Assembly: GCA_021324165.1 (NCBI GenBank)
Contig: JAJPJR010000035.1
Span: forward strand, 1-64,000
Direction: 5' to 3'
DNA: 64,000 bases
DNA from: Armatimonadota bacterium
GTDB lineage: Bacteria > Armatimonadota > Fimbriimonadia > Fimbriimonadales > ATM1
In this document: piece by piece, positions 45,784 to 55,228 of the stretch
How positions within the stretch are numbered: the stretch's first letter is position 1
Layout of the letters: every line of letters starts with the position of its first letter
The notes under the pieces: model-generated
What the model was told of the DNA's origin: nothing
The model's input: only the letters and a program-made list of their open reading frames with translations
Databases searched by the model: none
Made by a program: the position numbers and the translations under genes

Positions 45784-46545
45784 ATGCTTGCGGTCAACGA
45801 ACTGTACAAATACTATCGCGAGTTCCCAGCGGTCGCAGGTGTCTCCTTTCAGGTCAATCCGGGCGAGATCGTCGGTCTGCTCGGGCCCAACGGCGCTGGC
45901 AAAACCACCCTTTTGCGCTGCATTTCCGGAATTCTTGCGCTTTCCGCCGGTCAAGTCGCCATCAACGGCTTCGACCTGATTCAAAATCCACGAGAGGCCA
46001 AACAAAGACTCGCCTTCGTGCCCGAAGTGCCCTCGCTTTATGAACTACTAACAGTCAGAGAACATCTGCGGTTCATCGCGATGTGTTTCAACAGGTTGGA
46101 ACGTTACGAAAGAATCGGTGATCGCCTGCTTCTGAAATTCGACCTTCTTGAAAAGGCAGATGAATTCGTTGCAACCCTCAGCAAAGGCATGAAACAAAAA
46201 CTTGCGGTCGCATGCGCGCTCGTGCACGATGCCAACGTGCTGCTTCTCGATGAGCCCCTCATCGGAATTGACCCCCGAGGCGCACGCGAATTCAAAGTGG
46301 AACTTACCGAACAAAGAGACGCAGGCAATGCCATTCTCATCAGCACTCACCTGCTCGATACCGCCGAACGGTTCTGCGACCGCGTCATCATTCTTGCAAA
46401 AGGCAAAAAAATCGCCGAAGGAACGATGGAGCAGCTCCGAGCGGCTTCGAACATGGCTGGAGCCACGCTCGAAGACGTGTTCCTCCGGCTCACCGAAGAG
46501 CACGAATCCGCAATCCCGATTTTCGGCCCGCCGCCCGTCGTTTGA
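45784..46545 (+). CDS. ABC exporter ATP-binding protein
   Basis: The 253-residue protein has Walker A GPNGAGKTT (34-42), the Q-loop FVPEVPSLYELLTVREHL, signature LSKGMKQKLAVACAL, Walker B VLLLDEPLIGIDPRG and the switch histidine in LISTHLLDTAERF. The fold and the DEPLIGIDP form suit the drug/lipid exporter class. ATG 45784 was preferred over 45730 and 45757 because the family starts there. It is followed 9 bp later by its probable membrane partner. Confidence 0.92.
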   Translation: MLAVNELYKYYREFPAVAGVSFQVNPGEIVGLLGPNGAGKTTLLRCISGILALSAGQVAINGFDLIQNPREAKQRLAFVPEVPSLYELLTVREHLRFIAMCFNRLERYERIGDRLLLKFDLLEKADEFVATLSKGMKQKLAVACALVHDANVLLLDEPLIGIDPRGAREFKVELTEQRDAGNAILISTHLLDTAERFCDRVIILAKGKKIAEGTMEQLRAASNMAGATLEDVFLRLTEEHESAIPIFGPPPVV

Positions 46546-46554
46546 TGTTTTGAT

Positions 46555-48225
46555 ATGAAGCCGCTCCTCTATCTTTCGATTCACACCGTCATCAACGGAA
46601 TCCGCCGTGCGTTGAAATCCCCGGGCCGCCTCGTGGGAATCATCATTCTGGTCGTCTATTGGGGAATGATTCTCATGCGCCAGCCCTCTTCACGCACCAA
46701 CCCGTTCATGCCTCCCGGTGCGCCCTCGATACATCTGCCTCCCGAACAGGTCATCTTTGCCGTCATCTTCGCGCTCTTCCTCGGAATCCTCATGTTCCGC
46801 GCGCTCATGATGTTCTCTCCGCCCGGAAACTATCGCGCAGCCGATGCCGATGTGCTGTTTCCAACCCCGGTCCCGCCGGCGTACATCATGATCCACCGTT
46901 TCATCGTTGATTACTTCTTCACACTGTTTTTTCCGCTTCTCATTTACCTTCTTGTCCGCCGCAATGGAATGCGCGGCATCGAACCGTTTTTCAAAGACCT
47001 GCCGCCCGGAAGCGTTCAGCAGATCGGCAAATCTCTTTTTGTTGCATTCTTCCTTGTCTCCCTGTTCGCCGTTGCGTTCACCTATGCTGTTGGCATCTGC
47101 ATCAACAGGGCGACCAAGCAGTCCCAGGTCGGAAGGGTGGCTGCCGAGGCCGCATACTTTGGCGCAATCGCTTGGCTCGGCATCGAAATCGCCCGCGCAG
47201 TCTTTTCCGATCAGCCAGGCGCGCACCTTGTCGCACTTGCCAATTCGGCCATCATGAAAATCGTCGCGTTTCCTGCGGCCGCGGCCGCCAATCTCGCTCT
47301 TTCGCCGCTCCATCCTGGTTCCGCTCAAGCCTTTCTGTCCGCTGCAATTCTCATCGTCGGCTCCGTTCTGCTCTTCGTATTTGCCGCATCCCAAGCGCCC
47401 CATCTTTACGATATGGCTGCACGCCGTTCCATTCCTGCAAGTCAACGCCGCGAGGCCATGCGCGCCGGACAAACAAATCTCATCTGGACGCGGGCAGCCA
47501 TCGAAGGCAAACTTTCCAAAAGGTCGCTGAAGATCATCCAAAAAGCCCGGCTTCAAGGGTCCGCCGCTCTCGTCTGGCGCGATCTTGTTTTGCAATATCG
47601 CCTGTTCCTTTGGGCAGTCATTCCCATCGCCCTGCTTTTGACGGCAGCCGCGGCGCTGCCGCTGCTCGACGATTTGCAGCGCAAAACTGTGTGGGCGACG
47701 TTCGCATCGCTGGTGGTTCTAATGCTCCCCATGATGACGCCCGCTCTAACGCAATCCGGATTTCAGGAAACGTTGCAGCGCAGCGACCTCATCAAACCAC
47801 TTCCGTTCCCGCTTCTTTCCATCTGTCTCATGGATTCACTTGCGAAATCCGTTGTGCCCACAGTGTGCGGTTGGTGCGCAGCGTGCATCATGCTTGCATT
47901 GATGCCAAGTCAATGGCCCTTTGCGGTCGCAATTTTTGTGGGTTTCCCCTCTGTCGCGTTCTTTTCTGCGAGCATTTCGTGGATCACCATCATTCTGTTT
48001 CCCGATCTGAACGATCCTGCCCAGCGAACGATGCGCGGCCTCGCCATGATGCTCGGATTCTTGGCGATCTACCTGCCCGGAGTCCTCATCGTGGGCGGAG
48101 GCTTGTGGTTGAAGTTCCCAATCCTCATCCTAATGCTCCCCGCAGCGCTGCTATACGCCTGCTTGGGATACATCGCCTGCACCATTTCGGTTCCCCTGTT
48201 CATCCGCTACAATCCTGCCGAATAA
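46555..48225 (+). CDS. putative ABC exporter membrane protein
   Basis: The 556-residue protein has about twelve hydrophobic segments in two sets with a cytoplasmic central part (about 250-320, including AARRSIPASQRREAM). The sequence FPTPVPPAYIMIHRFIVDYFF resembles the putative ABC exporter (ABC_export) family, large permeases that pair with a single ATPase like the one directly upstream. The cargo is unknown. Its 3' end overlaps the convergent aroE by 19 bp. Confidence 0.85.
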   Translation: MKPLLYLSIHTVINGIRRALKSPGRLVGIIILVVYWGMILMRQPSSRTNPFMPPGAPSIHLPPEQVIFAVIFALFLGILMFRALMMFSPPGNYRAADADVLFPTPVPPAYIMIHRFIVDYFFTLFFPLLIYLLVRRNGMRGIEPFFKDLPPGSVQQIGKSLFVAFFLVSLFAVAFTYAVGICINRATKQSQVGRVAAEAAYFGAIAWLGIEIARAVFSDQPGAHLVALANSAIMKIVAFPAAAAANLALSPLHPGSAQAFLSAAILIVGSVLLFVFAASQAPHLYDMAARRSIPASQRREAMRAGQTNLIWTRAAIEGKLSKRSLKIIQKARLQGSAALVWRDLVLQYRLFLWAVIPIALLLTAAAALPLLDDLQRKTVWATFASLVVLMLPMMTPALTQSGFQETLQRSDLIKPLPFPLLSICLMDSLAKSVVPTVCGWCAACIMLALMPSQWPFAVAIFVGFPSVAFFSASISWITIILFPDLNDPAQRTMRGLAMMLGFLAIYLPGVLIVGGGLWLKFPILILMLPAALLYACLGYIACTISVPLFIRYNPAE

Positions 48226-49022
48226 CGCAATCCCACGGCTTCACGCATCGCGCCGACGTCCGGCCAAACACCCGTCCACAACTCGAACGCTCTGGCACCC
48301 TGCTCCACCAGCATCTCGCGTCCATCAATCGTCCTCAGTCCCCGCTCCGCCGCTTCCATCAGGAGTTTCGTCGGCCCAGCGCCATATGCCAAATCATAAA
48401 CGATGGCCGAAGTTCGCACGGCCTCCCAGTTCATTTCGAAACTCGCAACTGGCGTTGCGTTCACAATCAAGTCAGCGCCGCTAAAGCTCAACGTTTTCAT
48501 CGCCCACGCACCAATCCGCTCTGCCAACTGTTCGGCGCGCTTGAATGTGCGGTTCCATATTTGCACTTTCCAGCCTTCCCGCTTCAATCCGAAGCACGCA
48601 GCGGACGCGGCTCCGCCCGCGCCAATCACCAGCGCCGATCCTTTCGCCAAAGATTTAAGCGGAGCCAAGAACCCTTCGACGTCGGTGTTTGCAGCCCGCA
48701 CTTGCCCGCCAAAAATCAGCGTGTTTGCTGCGCCCAAAAGCAACACGGTTTCATCCAGTGCGTCAGCCGCCTCTGCGCAAGCGGTTTTCAACGGCGCGGT
48801 CGCATTCACACCTCTGTATCCCATGCCGCGAAGATGCGCGATGCACGCATCAAACTCCTCCGGCACAACGTCAAACGCCTTGTATTCGCCCTCGATGTTG
48901 GCCGCCTTCAACGCCGCCGCATGCATCGCGGGCGAAAGCGAATGAGCGATCGGGTGCCCAAGCACCGCAAGTCGAACGCCAGCGCCTTCGCGTTCCTGCC
49001 GCCAATCAAACGTTCCCGGCAT
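48207..49022 (-). CDS. aroE: shikimate dehydrogenase
   Basis: The 271-residue protein has the substrate-binding GHPIAHSLSPAMHAAALK, the catalytic-lysine region GVNATAPLKTA, RAANTDVEGFL, the NADP-binding GAGGAASAACFGL followed by NRT (the NADPH-specific motif), and the C-terminal LVEQGARAFELWTG. It reduces 3-dehydroshikimate in the chorismate pathway. ATG 49022 overlaps the GtrA-like gene by 17 bp; the extra upstream frame has no family similarity. Confidence 0.94.
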   Translation of the reverse strand: MPGTFDWRQEREGAGVRLAVLGHPIAHSLSPAMHAAALKAANIEGEYKAFDVVPEEFDACIAHLRGMGYRGVNATAPLKTACAEAADALDETVLLLGAANTLIFGGQVRAANTDVEGFLAPLKSLAKGSALVIGAGGAASAACFGLKREGWKVQIWNRTFKRAEQLAERIGAWAMKTLSFSGADLIVNATPVASFEMNWEAVRTSAIVYDLAYGAGPTKLLMEAAERGLRTIDGREMLVEQGARAFELWTGVWPDVGAMREAVGLRYSAGL

Positions 49023-49521
49023 CGGCCTTCGCTCGAAACGTCCACAACTTGTGCCCGGCAAAATTCCAAAACATCGTGATGAATGTCGCAATTCCCAGCG
49101 ACAAAATGTAGTTCAGGCTCCCGCCATGAGGTTTGTGAATCTGACTCGCAATCAACGTGTTAATCACAAGCCCAGTTCCGGTTACAGCCAAAAACTTGAA
49201 GAACTGTCTTGTCTGCTCAGCCTTCTCTTTGATTCTAAATGTCCACAGCCTGTTAAAGATGAATCCGTTGATCGTCGCCGCCAAAAACGAAATCGCTTTA
49301 AAGGTCGTGAACGCTCCATCGAACTCCGGATTCGATGCAACCGAAGGAAAATGCTCCAGCCACCACAACCTTACCGGCTGCGCGAGCGCCCCGTGAAAAC
49401 CTTTATACAAAACCACATGCAATCCCCAGTCCAAAAACGTGCTCGAAGCGCCGACGATCGCGAATTTCACAAACTGACGGACCGTCTTGTTCGATCTCAA
49501 CGATCGCATTCGTTCGCTCAA
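49006..49521 (-). CDS. GtrA family membrane protein
   Basis: The protein is about 171 residues with four membrane helices. The GtrA signatures are FVKFAIVGASSTFLDWGLH near the N-terminus and the NFAGHKLWTF ending. The GtrA family is thought to help move or present lipid-linked sugars across the membrane. TTG 49521 is preferred because a GGAGG lies 9 bases upstream and it overlaps the preceding stop (TTGA); ATG 49530 and 49509 are alternatives. It is encoded next to a polyprenyl-phosphate transferase, a common and meaningful pairing. Confidence 0.85.
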   Translation of the reverse strand: MSERMRSLRSNKTVRQFVKFAIVGASSTFLDWGLHVVLYKGFHGALAQPVRLWWLEHFPSVASNPEFDGAFTTFKAISFLAATINGFIFNRLWTFRIKEKAEQTRQFFKFLAVTGTGLVINTLIASQIHKPHGGSLNYILSLGIATFITMFWNFAGHKLWTFRAKADAGNV

Positions 49522-50381
49522 TGCCGCCATCCTCCGGTTGTCATCGCCGCAACACTCAGCGCCGCCCACACCAAAACCACGCCATACAGCCACGGATCGC
49601 GCATCAAATCCACGTCCGGGTTTCCTCCGCCATCCTCTTGATATGCAATCTGCAAATACCGAAACACGCCGAACATCGGGAACGGAATCGTCAGCGCCAA
49701 GAGCGGATGCGCCGCAGCGGTTTCCGATTGAATCGCATACAAACTATATGCAATCACCGCCGACGATGCAGAAATCACAATCAACTTATCCAGCAGAGGC
49801 GCCGAATAACCGCTAAGCGAACTGCGCGAATCGCTTTTCAAAAGCAGCTCGTGCCGCCGTTTTGCAAATCCAAGAAACAAAGCCAGCAGCATCGTGCACA
49901 GCAGCAGCCATTGCCCGATTTCGACATGCAGCACAAAAGCCCCTGCGCCCGCACGAATCAAAAACCCAAACGCAATCACAAACACATCCAAAATCGCCAC
50001 TCTCCGCGCGATCAACACATAAACTAACTGATTCAAAACATACGCCCCGACGCTCGCCAAAGCCTGCCAATCCGTAGCCCAAGCAACGATCGCCGCCAAA
50101 ACGCCCAGCGCTGCGCCGAATGCCGCTGCCGCAAACGGCGAAACTCTTCCCGCCGCGATCGGCCTCAACCGCTTTTCCGGATGCGCCGCATCCGAGCGCC
50201 GATCCAACAAGTCGTTGAAAAGATAGCCGGCGCTCGAAGCCAAGCAGAAAGCGCAAAACGTAAGAAGACTGATTCGCACCGCGTCCCATTCCAAAAACCT
50301 GCCAGAAAAAATCAGCCCGGCAAAAACAAGCAGATTTTTCGACCATTGACGGGGCCTTGCCGATAAAATAAGGTCAATCAC
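49518..50381 (-). CDS. UbiA family prenyltransferase, decaprenyl-phosphate phosphoribosyltransferase-like
   Basis: The 287-residue protein has about eight membrane helices. RPRQWSKNLLVFAGLIFSG and the first aspartate motif NDLLDRRSDAAHPEKRLRPI are characteristic of the DPPR synthase branch of UbiA, which joins phosphoribose to a polyprenyl phosphate as the first step to a lipid-linked arabinose donor. A second aspartate-rich region is DVDLMRDPW. The GTG start overlaps the stop of the HAD gene (GTGA). The GtrA-like protein follows. Confidence 0.85.
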   Translation of the reverse strand: MIDLILSARPRQWSKNLLVFAGLIFSGRFLEWDAVRISLLTFCAFCLASSAGYLFNDLLDRRSDAAHPEKRLRPIAAGRVSPFAAAAFGAALGVLAAIVAWATDWQALASVGAYVLNQLVYVLIARRVAILDVFVIAFGFLIRAGAGAFVLHVEIGQWLLLCTMLLALFLGFAKRRHELLLKSDSRSSLSGYSAPLLDKLIVISASSAVIAYSLYAIQSETAAAHPLLALTIPFPMFGVFRYLQIAYQEDGGGNPDVDLMRDPWLYGVVLVWAALSVAAMTTGGWRH

Positions 50382-50914
50382 TGTGCGCGCGCCTTTTGGA
50401 GAAGACGTTTGACAAGCCGCTCAGCGATGCGGCTGAACTTCGTCCCAAAAAACTCGCGCGGATGACGCGGGCTCACCCAAATCGTCGCCACCCCCGTTCG
50501 ATTGCCTCCCCAAACGTCGGTGAAAAGCTGGTCGCCCACCATCACCGTTTCATTCGGCTTGCACTCCAAAATCCTCAGCGCATCCAAAAACCCCGTCCTG
50601 CTCGGCTTCATCTTCCCGCGAGCATAAGGAATCTCAAACCGTGCACTCAACTCCTTCAACCTTTTCTGATTCCGAGTGTTCGATACCAAACACAGTTTCA
50701 ACCCGGCCTCTTTGCATTGCAAAATCCACCGATCAGTTTCGTCGGTCACGTGCGTCGCTTTCCAGTTGACCAGCGTGTTGTCCAAGTCGAGCAGAACGGC
50801 TTTAATTCCCATCTTCTTCAACTCCTCCGGCTCGATATCATAAAGGGTCGAAGCCGAAAAGTCGGGACAAAATCCCCGCAGCAAACCCGCTTTCGCGCGA
50901 TGATAACGTTTCAT
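50378..50914 (-). CDS. HAD-superfamily phosphatase, YqeG family
   Basis: The 178-residue protein has HAD motif I LLDLDNTLVNW (nucleophile and acid aspartates), motif II LVSNT, the lysine in MKPSRTGF and motif IV GDQLFTDVWGGNRTG. YqeG family HAD-IIIA phosphatases are widespread in Firmicutes and relatives; the related PGP phosphatase role (phosphatidylglycerol synthesis, as in Gep4/PGP phosphatase) is plausible but not proven here. Starts at ATG 50914, overlapping mltG by 4 bp. Confidence 0.88.
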   Translation of the reverse strand: MKRYHRAKAGLLRGFCPDFSASTLYDIEPEELKKMGIKAVLLDLDNTLVNWKATHVTDETDRWILQCKEAGLKLCLVSNTRNQKRLKELSARFEIPYARGKMKPSRTGFLDALRILECKPNETVMVGDQLFTDVWGGNRTGVATIWVSPRHPREFFGTKFSRIAERLVKRLLQKARAQ

Positions 50915-51909
50915 CGCTTCCCACGCCCTCGCACAATCTCGATCTGTCGCAAATGGTCGGCATACGTTTTAGAAAACAGCGAATGACCGTCTTCCTTTGC
51001 CACATAAAACAGATAATCATGCTTCTCGGGATGCGCCGCCGCCATCATCGAAGGCAAGCCGGGAGAACAGATCGGCCCCGGCGGAAGCCCTTTGTGCAGA
51101 TATGTGTTGTACGCGCTTTGAACTTTGTAATCCGCGAAACTCAACCGGCGCTCTTTGCCCAGCGCAAACGTCACCGTAGCGTCAATCTGCAAAGGCATTC
51201 CAATTCTCAATCGGTTATAAATCACACCCGCAATTCTCGCGCGTTCGCTGTCGAATCTTGTTTCCTTTTCAACCAGCGACCCCACAATCACAATCTCATG
51301 CAGCCTTTCGGCAGAAACATTCCCCAACCGAGCAAGCGCTTTGTTGTGAAAAGTTTCACACATCTTGCTCAACGCCTCTAACGCGCTCGTCGTCGGAGGA
51401 AAATCATAACTGTCCGGGAACAAATACCCATCGAGCCGGCCCGATTTTGGCACGAACCCTAACGGTTTGCGAAACAACGATGCGTTCGAAATCGCATCGA
51501 ATAAACTCTTTTCGTCCCCCACCCCCTTGCTTGCCAAAAACGCTGTCAACTGCCGAGTCCACAATCCAGGACGAACGATAATCCGCTGTTGAATCGGCTC
51601 CGTTTGCAGCAGTTGATTCAAAATCGCATCGCCTCGCATCGAACGGTCAATCGCATAAACTCCAGCGTGAAGCGAGCCCTTGGGACGTGTCATCCGATAC
51701 TTAAACATCACTCCGGCGCCGCTGCGAATCAGCCCCTGCGATTCCAACCGCGCGCATACTCGCTGAACGTTATCCCCTTTCAAAACGCGAAAATATTCGA
51801 CGCCACCGCTGACAGGAACCAGCGATCGTTCCAAAAAAAACGCGCAGCCTGCAAACGCAGCGCAAATCAAAACAATGAACAGCGCCCAAATCTTCCACCT
51901 TCTAACCAT
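50911..51909 (-). CDS. mltG: endolytic murein transglycosylase MltG
   Basis: The 332-residue protein has a single N-terminal membrane helix (IWALFIVLICAAFAGCAFFL), a LysM-like subdomain (RVLKGDNVQRVCARLESQGL), and the YceG catalytic domain with the active-site glutamate in IVGSLVEKETRFDSERARIAGV and the conserved LPPGPICSPG and DYLFYVAKEDG segments. It cuts nascent glycan strands and so ends their polymerisation. ATG 51909 overlaps ruvX by 8 bp. Confidence 0.94.
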   Translation of the reverse strand: MVRRWKIWALFIVLICAAFAGCAFFLERSLVPVSGGVEYFRVLKGDNVQRVCARLESQGLIRSGAGVMFKYRMTRPKGSLHAGVYAIDRSMRGDAILNQLLQTEPIQQRIIVRPGLWTRQLTAFLASKGVGDEKSLFDAISNASLFRKPLGFVPKSGRLDGYLFPDSYDFPPTTSALEALSKMCETFHNKALARLGNVSAERLHEIVIVGSLVEKETRFDSERARIAGVIYNRLRIGMPLQIDATVTFALGKERRLSFADYKVQSAYNTYLHKGLPPGPICSPGLPSMMAAAHPEKHDYLFYVAKEDGHSLFSKTYADHLRQIEIVRGRGKR

Positions 51910-52309
51910 CGCCTTTCGAAAGAAAATCAATCAGCATGATCCGTGCCGCTTCGCTGTCAACCATCAACGCTCTTCGTTTGGCAGGAAGTTCCTCCAGCGC
52001 CATCCGTGCCGCAGCCGTCGTAAACCGCTCATCCCAAAACACAACGTTCAAGCCCCGCGCGGCGAGTGCGCCGCCGAACTGTTTCGCAATCCGCGCCTGC
52101 TCGCCCTCCTCTCCCGATTCTAAAAGCGGCAGGCCCACAATAATCGTGCTGCACTCTTCACGCCTCGCGTAATCGTTCACCATCTCCGCGTCGCCTTCGA
52201 TGTCCCCAGTCCCGCGAAGGGCTTTTTTCGGAAACGCCAAACGAACCGCCATCTCGGCCACCGCGACGCCGATCCGCTTCGCACCATAGTCAATGCCGAG
52301 AATCTTCAT
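51902..52309 (-). CDS. ruvX: Holliday junction resolvase-like / pre-16S rRNA nuclease YqgF (RuvX)
   Basis: The 135-residue RNase H-fold protein has the N-terminal GIDYGAKRIGVAV (first catalytic aspartate D6), IIVGLPLLESGEEGEQA, and DERFTTAAARMAL. In E. coli YqgF trims the 5' end of 16S rRNA precursor. It is followed by mltG (8 bp overlap) and preceded by pstA, 49 bp away. Confidence 0.93.
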   Translation of the reverse strand: MKILGIDYGAKRIGVAVAEMAVRLAFPKKALRGTGDIEGDAEMVNDYARREECSTIIVGLPLLESGEEGEQARIAKQFGGALAARGLNVVFWDERFTTAAARMALEELPAKRRALMVDSEAARIMLIDFLSKGDG

Positions 52310-52358
52310 GACCCCTTCTCAGAACGATTTCGCGAACGATAGCACAATCCTGCAAGGT

Positions 52359-53264
52359 TCAGTGCAGGCGCTTCCGCGCAGCCGATCTCAAAAAGATCGC
52401 CGCCGCGTTGAACAAAAGCAGCACGCCCATCAAAACGATGATCGCCGCAGCCGACTTTTCCCTTTGAAAAATCTGCTCAGGACGCTGCGCCCAATCGAAA
52501 ATCTGAATCGGCAGAACGCTGTACAAATCGAGCGGACCGCGCGGCGAAAACGTCAAATACGTTACCGCGCCGAGCGTAATCAGCGGCGCCGCCTCGCCAA
52601 TCGCGCGCGATAAGCCTAAAATAATTCCCGTCATCATTCCAGGAATCGCCGAAGGAATCACAATCCTGCTTATCATCTCCCATCGCGTCGCCCCGAGCGC
52701 CAGCGATCCCTCGCGGTGATATCGAGGCACCGCTTTCAACGCCTCCTGAGATGCCGTAATCACCAATGGCAGGATCATCAAACTCATCGTTACGGCGCCG
52801 GCCAGCAAACTTTTCCGCAAATCTTGACTCCCGGTGGCTTCTGCCGCAAATCCAAACGCAGCCACTCCCAACAAACCGTACACGATGCTCGGCACGCCCG
52901 CAAGGTTCGTAATGTTCAACTGAATGATTCGCGTGAACCCGTTGCGCGGCGCAAACTCCTCCAAATAGATCGCCGATCCGATTCCCAGCGGAACCGTCAA
53001 AATCAAAATCAGCCCCATCAGCCAAATCGTTCCCATCAGCGCCGGATAAATTCCCGCCCTCTCCGGATAGTTGCTCGAAGGCGGGCTTTCCAAGAACTTG
53101 AAAGATAAACTCCCCCAGCCGTCTTTGATCAACTGCTGCGCCAGAAAACACAACACAACGAATCCAAACAAAACCGCCGCCGTGCACACGATGCGAAAAC
53201 TCGTTTCGAACACCAGCCGCCCCCGCGCCGTCGTCTTCGGCGAACCCGCCGCGCTAAACGCCAT
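52359..53264 (-). CDS. pstA: phosphate ABC transporter permease PstA
   Basis: The 301-residue protein has six membrane helices and the PstA motifs GIGSAIYLEEFAP, NLAGVPSIVYGLLGVAAFGF, the EAA-like KAVPRYHREGSLALGATRWEMI and SRAIGEAAPLITLGA. With PstC it forms the high-affinity phosphate channel. It overlaps pstC by 11 bp. The gene for PstB, the ATPase that usually follows, is absent; ruvX comes next. Confidence 0.95.
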   Translation of the reverse strand: MAFSAAGSPKTTARGRLVFETSFRIVCTAAVLFGFVVLCFLAQQLIKDGWGSLSFKFLESPPSSNYPERAGIYPALMGTIWLMGLILILTVPLGIGSAIYLEEFAPRNGFTRIIQLNITNLAGVPSIVYGLLGVAAFGFAAEATGSQDLRKSLLAGAVTMSLMILPLVITASQEALKAVPRYHREGSLALGATRWEMISRIVIPSAIPGMMTGIILGLSRAIGEAAPLITLGAVTYLTFSPRGPLDLYSVLPIQIFDWAQRPEQIFQREKSAAAIIVLMGVLLLFNAAAIFLRSAARKRLH

Positions 53265-54144
53265 AACTTCGCCTCCTAACCAGCCGCGCCGCCAACAAGT
53301 TCATCACAAGCGTGATCGCAAACAGCGCAAGTCCCACAGCGAACACGGTGTAATACTCGAGCGATCCGTGAGGCACATCGCCCTTTGCAACCATCACAAT
53401 ATAAGCAGACATCGTTTGAATCTCGTTCGCAGGATTCCATGTGAGCTGCGGCCGGTTGCCAGCCGCTAAAGTAACCGCCATCGTTTCGCCGACAGCCCGC
53501 GAAATCGCCAAAATGAACGCCGAAATGATCCCCGAACGCGCGCTCGTCAGCACGACTTTGCGAATGACTTCGTTCTTCGTCGCTCCCAGTGCAATTCCCG
53601 ATTCGCGCTGCACTTTTGGAACAGCACGAAGAGAATCCTCCGTAAGAGAAGCAACCATCGGAAATATCATAATTCCCACCACAATCGCTCCGCTCAAGGC
53701 GTTGTAAATCGGCAGCGAAGGGATCACTCTTTGCAAAATCGGCGTAACGTACGCAACCGCAAAAAAACCGTACACGATCGTCGGAATCCCAGCCAAAAGT
53801 TCCAGCACCGGCTTCACGGCATTCCGAACGCGCTCCGAAGCATACTCCGACAAAAAAACCGCCGCAAGAAGTCCGGTCGGAATCGCGATCAATCCGGCAC
53901 CGATCGCAATCATCGCCGTCCCCGCCGCCAGCGGCCAAATCCCATAATGGCGCGGCTCGGTCAACGGCGACCATGTGGTTTCACCGAAAAACCGCCCAAA
54001 CCCCACCTTCGCAAAAAAATGATACGACTCGGTAACCAGCACAACCACAATGCCTGCCGTCGTCGCGATGCTCACAAGAGCGCACGCGAATGTCAGCGCG
54101 CGCGCAATCCATTCCCGCCTCGCTCTTGACCGCCGGTAACTCAA
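53254..54144 (-). CDS. pstC: phosphate ABC transporter permease PstC
   Basis: The 296-residue protein has six membrane helices and PstC motifs LAAVFLSEYAS, ELLAGIPTIVYGFFAVAYV, the EAA loop RAVPKVQRESGIALGATKNEVI and SRAVGETMAVTLAAGN. It begins at TTG 54144, directly after the pstS stop, with GAGGGG just upstream. Confidence 0.95.
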   Translation of the reverse strand: MSYRRSRARREWIARALTFACALVSIATTAGIVVVLVTESYHFFAKVGFGRFFGETTWSPLTEPRHYGIWPLAAGTAMIAIGAGLIAIPTGLLAAVFLSEYASERVRNAVKPVLELLAGIPTIVYGFFAVAYVTPILQRVIPSLPIYNALSGAIVVGIMIFPMVASLTEDSLRAVPKVQRESGIALGATKNEVIRKVVLTSARSGIISAFILAISRAVGETMAVTLAAGNRPQLTWNPANEIQTMSAYIVMVAKGDVPHGSLEYYTVFAVGLALFAITLVMNLLAARLVRRRSYGV

Positions 54145-55155
54145 CTACCCCTCGTCTTTCAACAGATCTTCGAGCCGCATCCCGATCGTCTCTTTGCCGT
54201 TAAACACCGATCCAAGTTTGCGGCTCTCAAACCGTTTCAACGACATATCATAAAGCGCAGGAGTCAAAGCAACATACTTCGCTTTGTTCGCGATCAGATC
54301 AACACCTTCTTTGCTCAAATAAAACTTCACAAACGCCTGCACTTCCGGCCGGTCAGCGGCTTTCTTTGAAACATAAATAAACAAAGGCCGGCTCAGCGGA
54401 GAATAACTTCCATCGCTGATCGTCTCCGGCGTGGGCTTGACAGGACCTTTGCCGTTGTCAATCGCCACCAGATTCAGCTTGTCCATGTTCGCCTCATAAT
54501 AGGCCAAGCCGAAAAACCCCAGTCCGCCTTTCGTTCCCGCCACGCCTTTTACCAGCACGTTGTCATCAGCACTCGGAGAATAATCCGGCCGAATCGAACC
54601 TTTCTTGCCGTTCACCGCCTCCGTGAAATAATCGAAAGTTCCCGACGCCTGGTCTGCCCCGAACAGCGCGATCGGTTCGGCAGGGAATCCTGAGCGCACA
54701 TCCGCCCAACTCTTCACCGTGCTTCCCGGTTCCCAAATCTTCTTCAGCTCCTGCACCGTCAAATGATCCGCCCAATCGTTCTGTTTCGACACCACCACCG
54801 AAAGCCCGTCAAACGCAATCGGAACCTCGATAAACTCCACCCCGTTTTCCTTCGTCTTTTGAAGCTCTTCGGTCAGGATCGGGCGCGACGCGTCGCAGAT
54901 GTCAACCTCGCCAGCCGTAAACTTCTTCATTCCTCCCCCGGTTCCGCTTGTGCTCACCACAACCCGAACGCCAGGGTTCTGCGCCATGAACTCCTCGGCA
55001 ACGCTCTGCGAAATCGGGCTCACTGTGCTCGAGCCGTCAATCTCAATCGTTCCAGATAGATCGCTTCCGCCCGCTCGTCCGCCGCCTCGTCCGCCGCACC
55101 CGACAGCCGCAATTGCCGCCCATGCGCAAAACAACATCATTGATCTTTTTTTCAA
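54145..55155 (-). CDS. pstS: phosphate-binding lipoprotein PstS
   Basis: This protein of about 336 residues has a lipoprotein signal ([12 protein letters not shown]) and a glycine-rich linker. The phosphate-binding fold shows [44 protein letters not shown] and [17 protein letters not shown], whose serines, threonines and backbone grip phosphate. TTG 55155 is chosen because AGGAGG lies 7 bases upstream and the frame then starts with the basic MKKRS; ATG 55179 is possible. A TTAACC/TTAACG direct repeat lies about 75 bases upstream. Confidence 0.94.
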   Translation of the reverse strand: MKKRSMMLFCAWAAIAAVGCGGRGGGRAGGSDLSGTIEIDGSSTVSPISQSVAEEFMAQNPGVRVVVSTSGTGGGMKKFTAGEVDICDASRPILTEELQKTKENGVEFIEVPIAFDGLSVVVSKQNDWADHLTVQELKKIWEPGSTVKSWADVRSGFPAEPIALFGADQASGTFDYFTEAVNGKKGSIRPDYSPSADDNVLVKGVAGTKGGLGFFGLAYYEANMDKLNLVAIDNGKGPVKPTPETISDGSYSPLSRPLFIYVSKKAADRPEVQAFVKFYLSKEGVDLIANKAKYVALTPALYDMSLKRFESRKLGSVFNGKETIGMRLEDLLKDEG

Positions 55156-55228
55156 AACGCTGCCTCCTGCTCCCATCATTCACAAGCGTACCGGCGGGGC
55201 GCATCGCAAGCCCGAAAACCGAGGCTAT

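Noticed and set aside
47172-49079. A 635-codon plus-strand frame crossing the ABC exporter end and aroE
   Set aside because: Arginine/serine/histidine-rich, overlapping two real genes in other frames, without any plausible domain.
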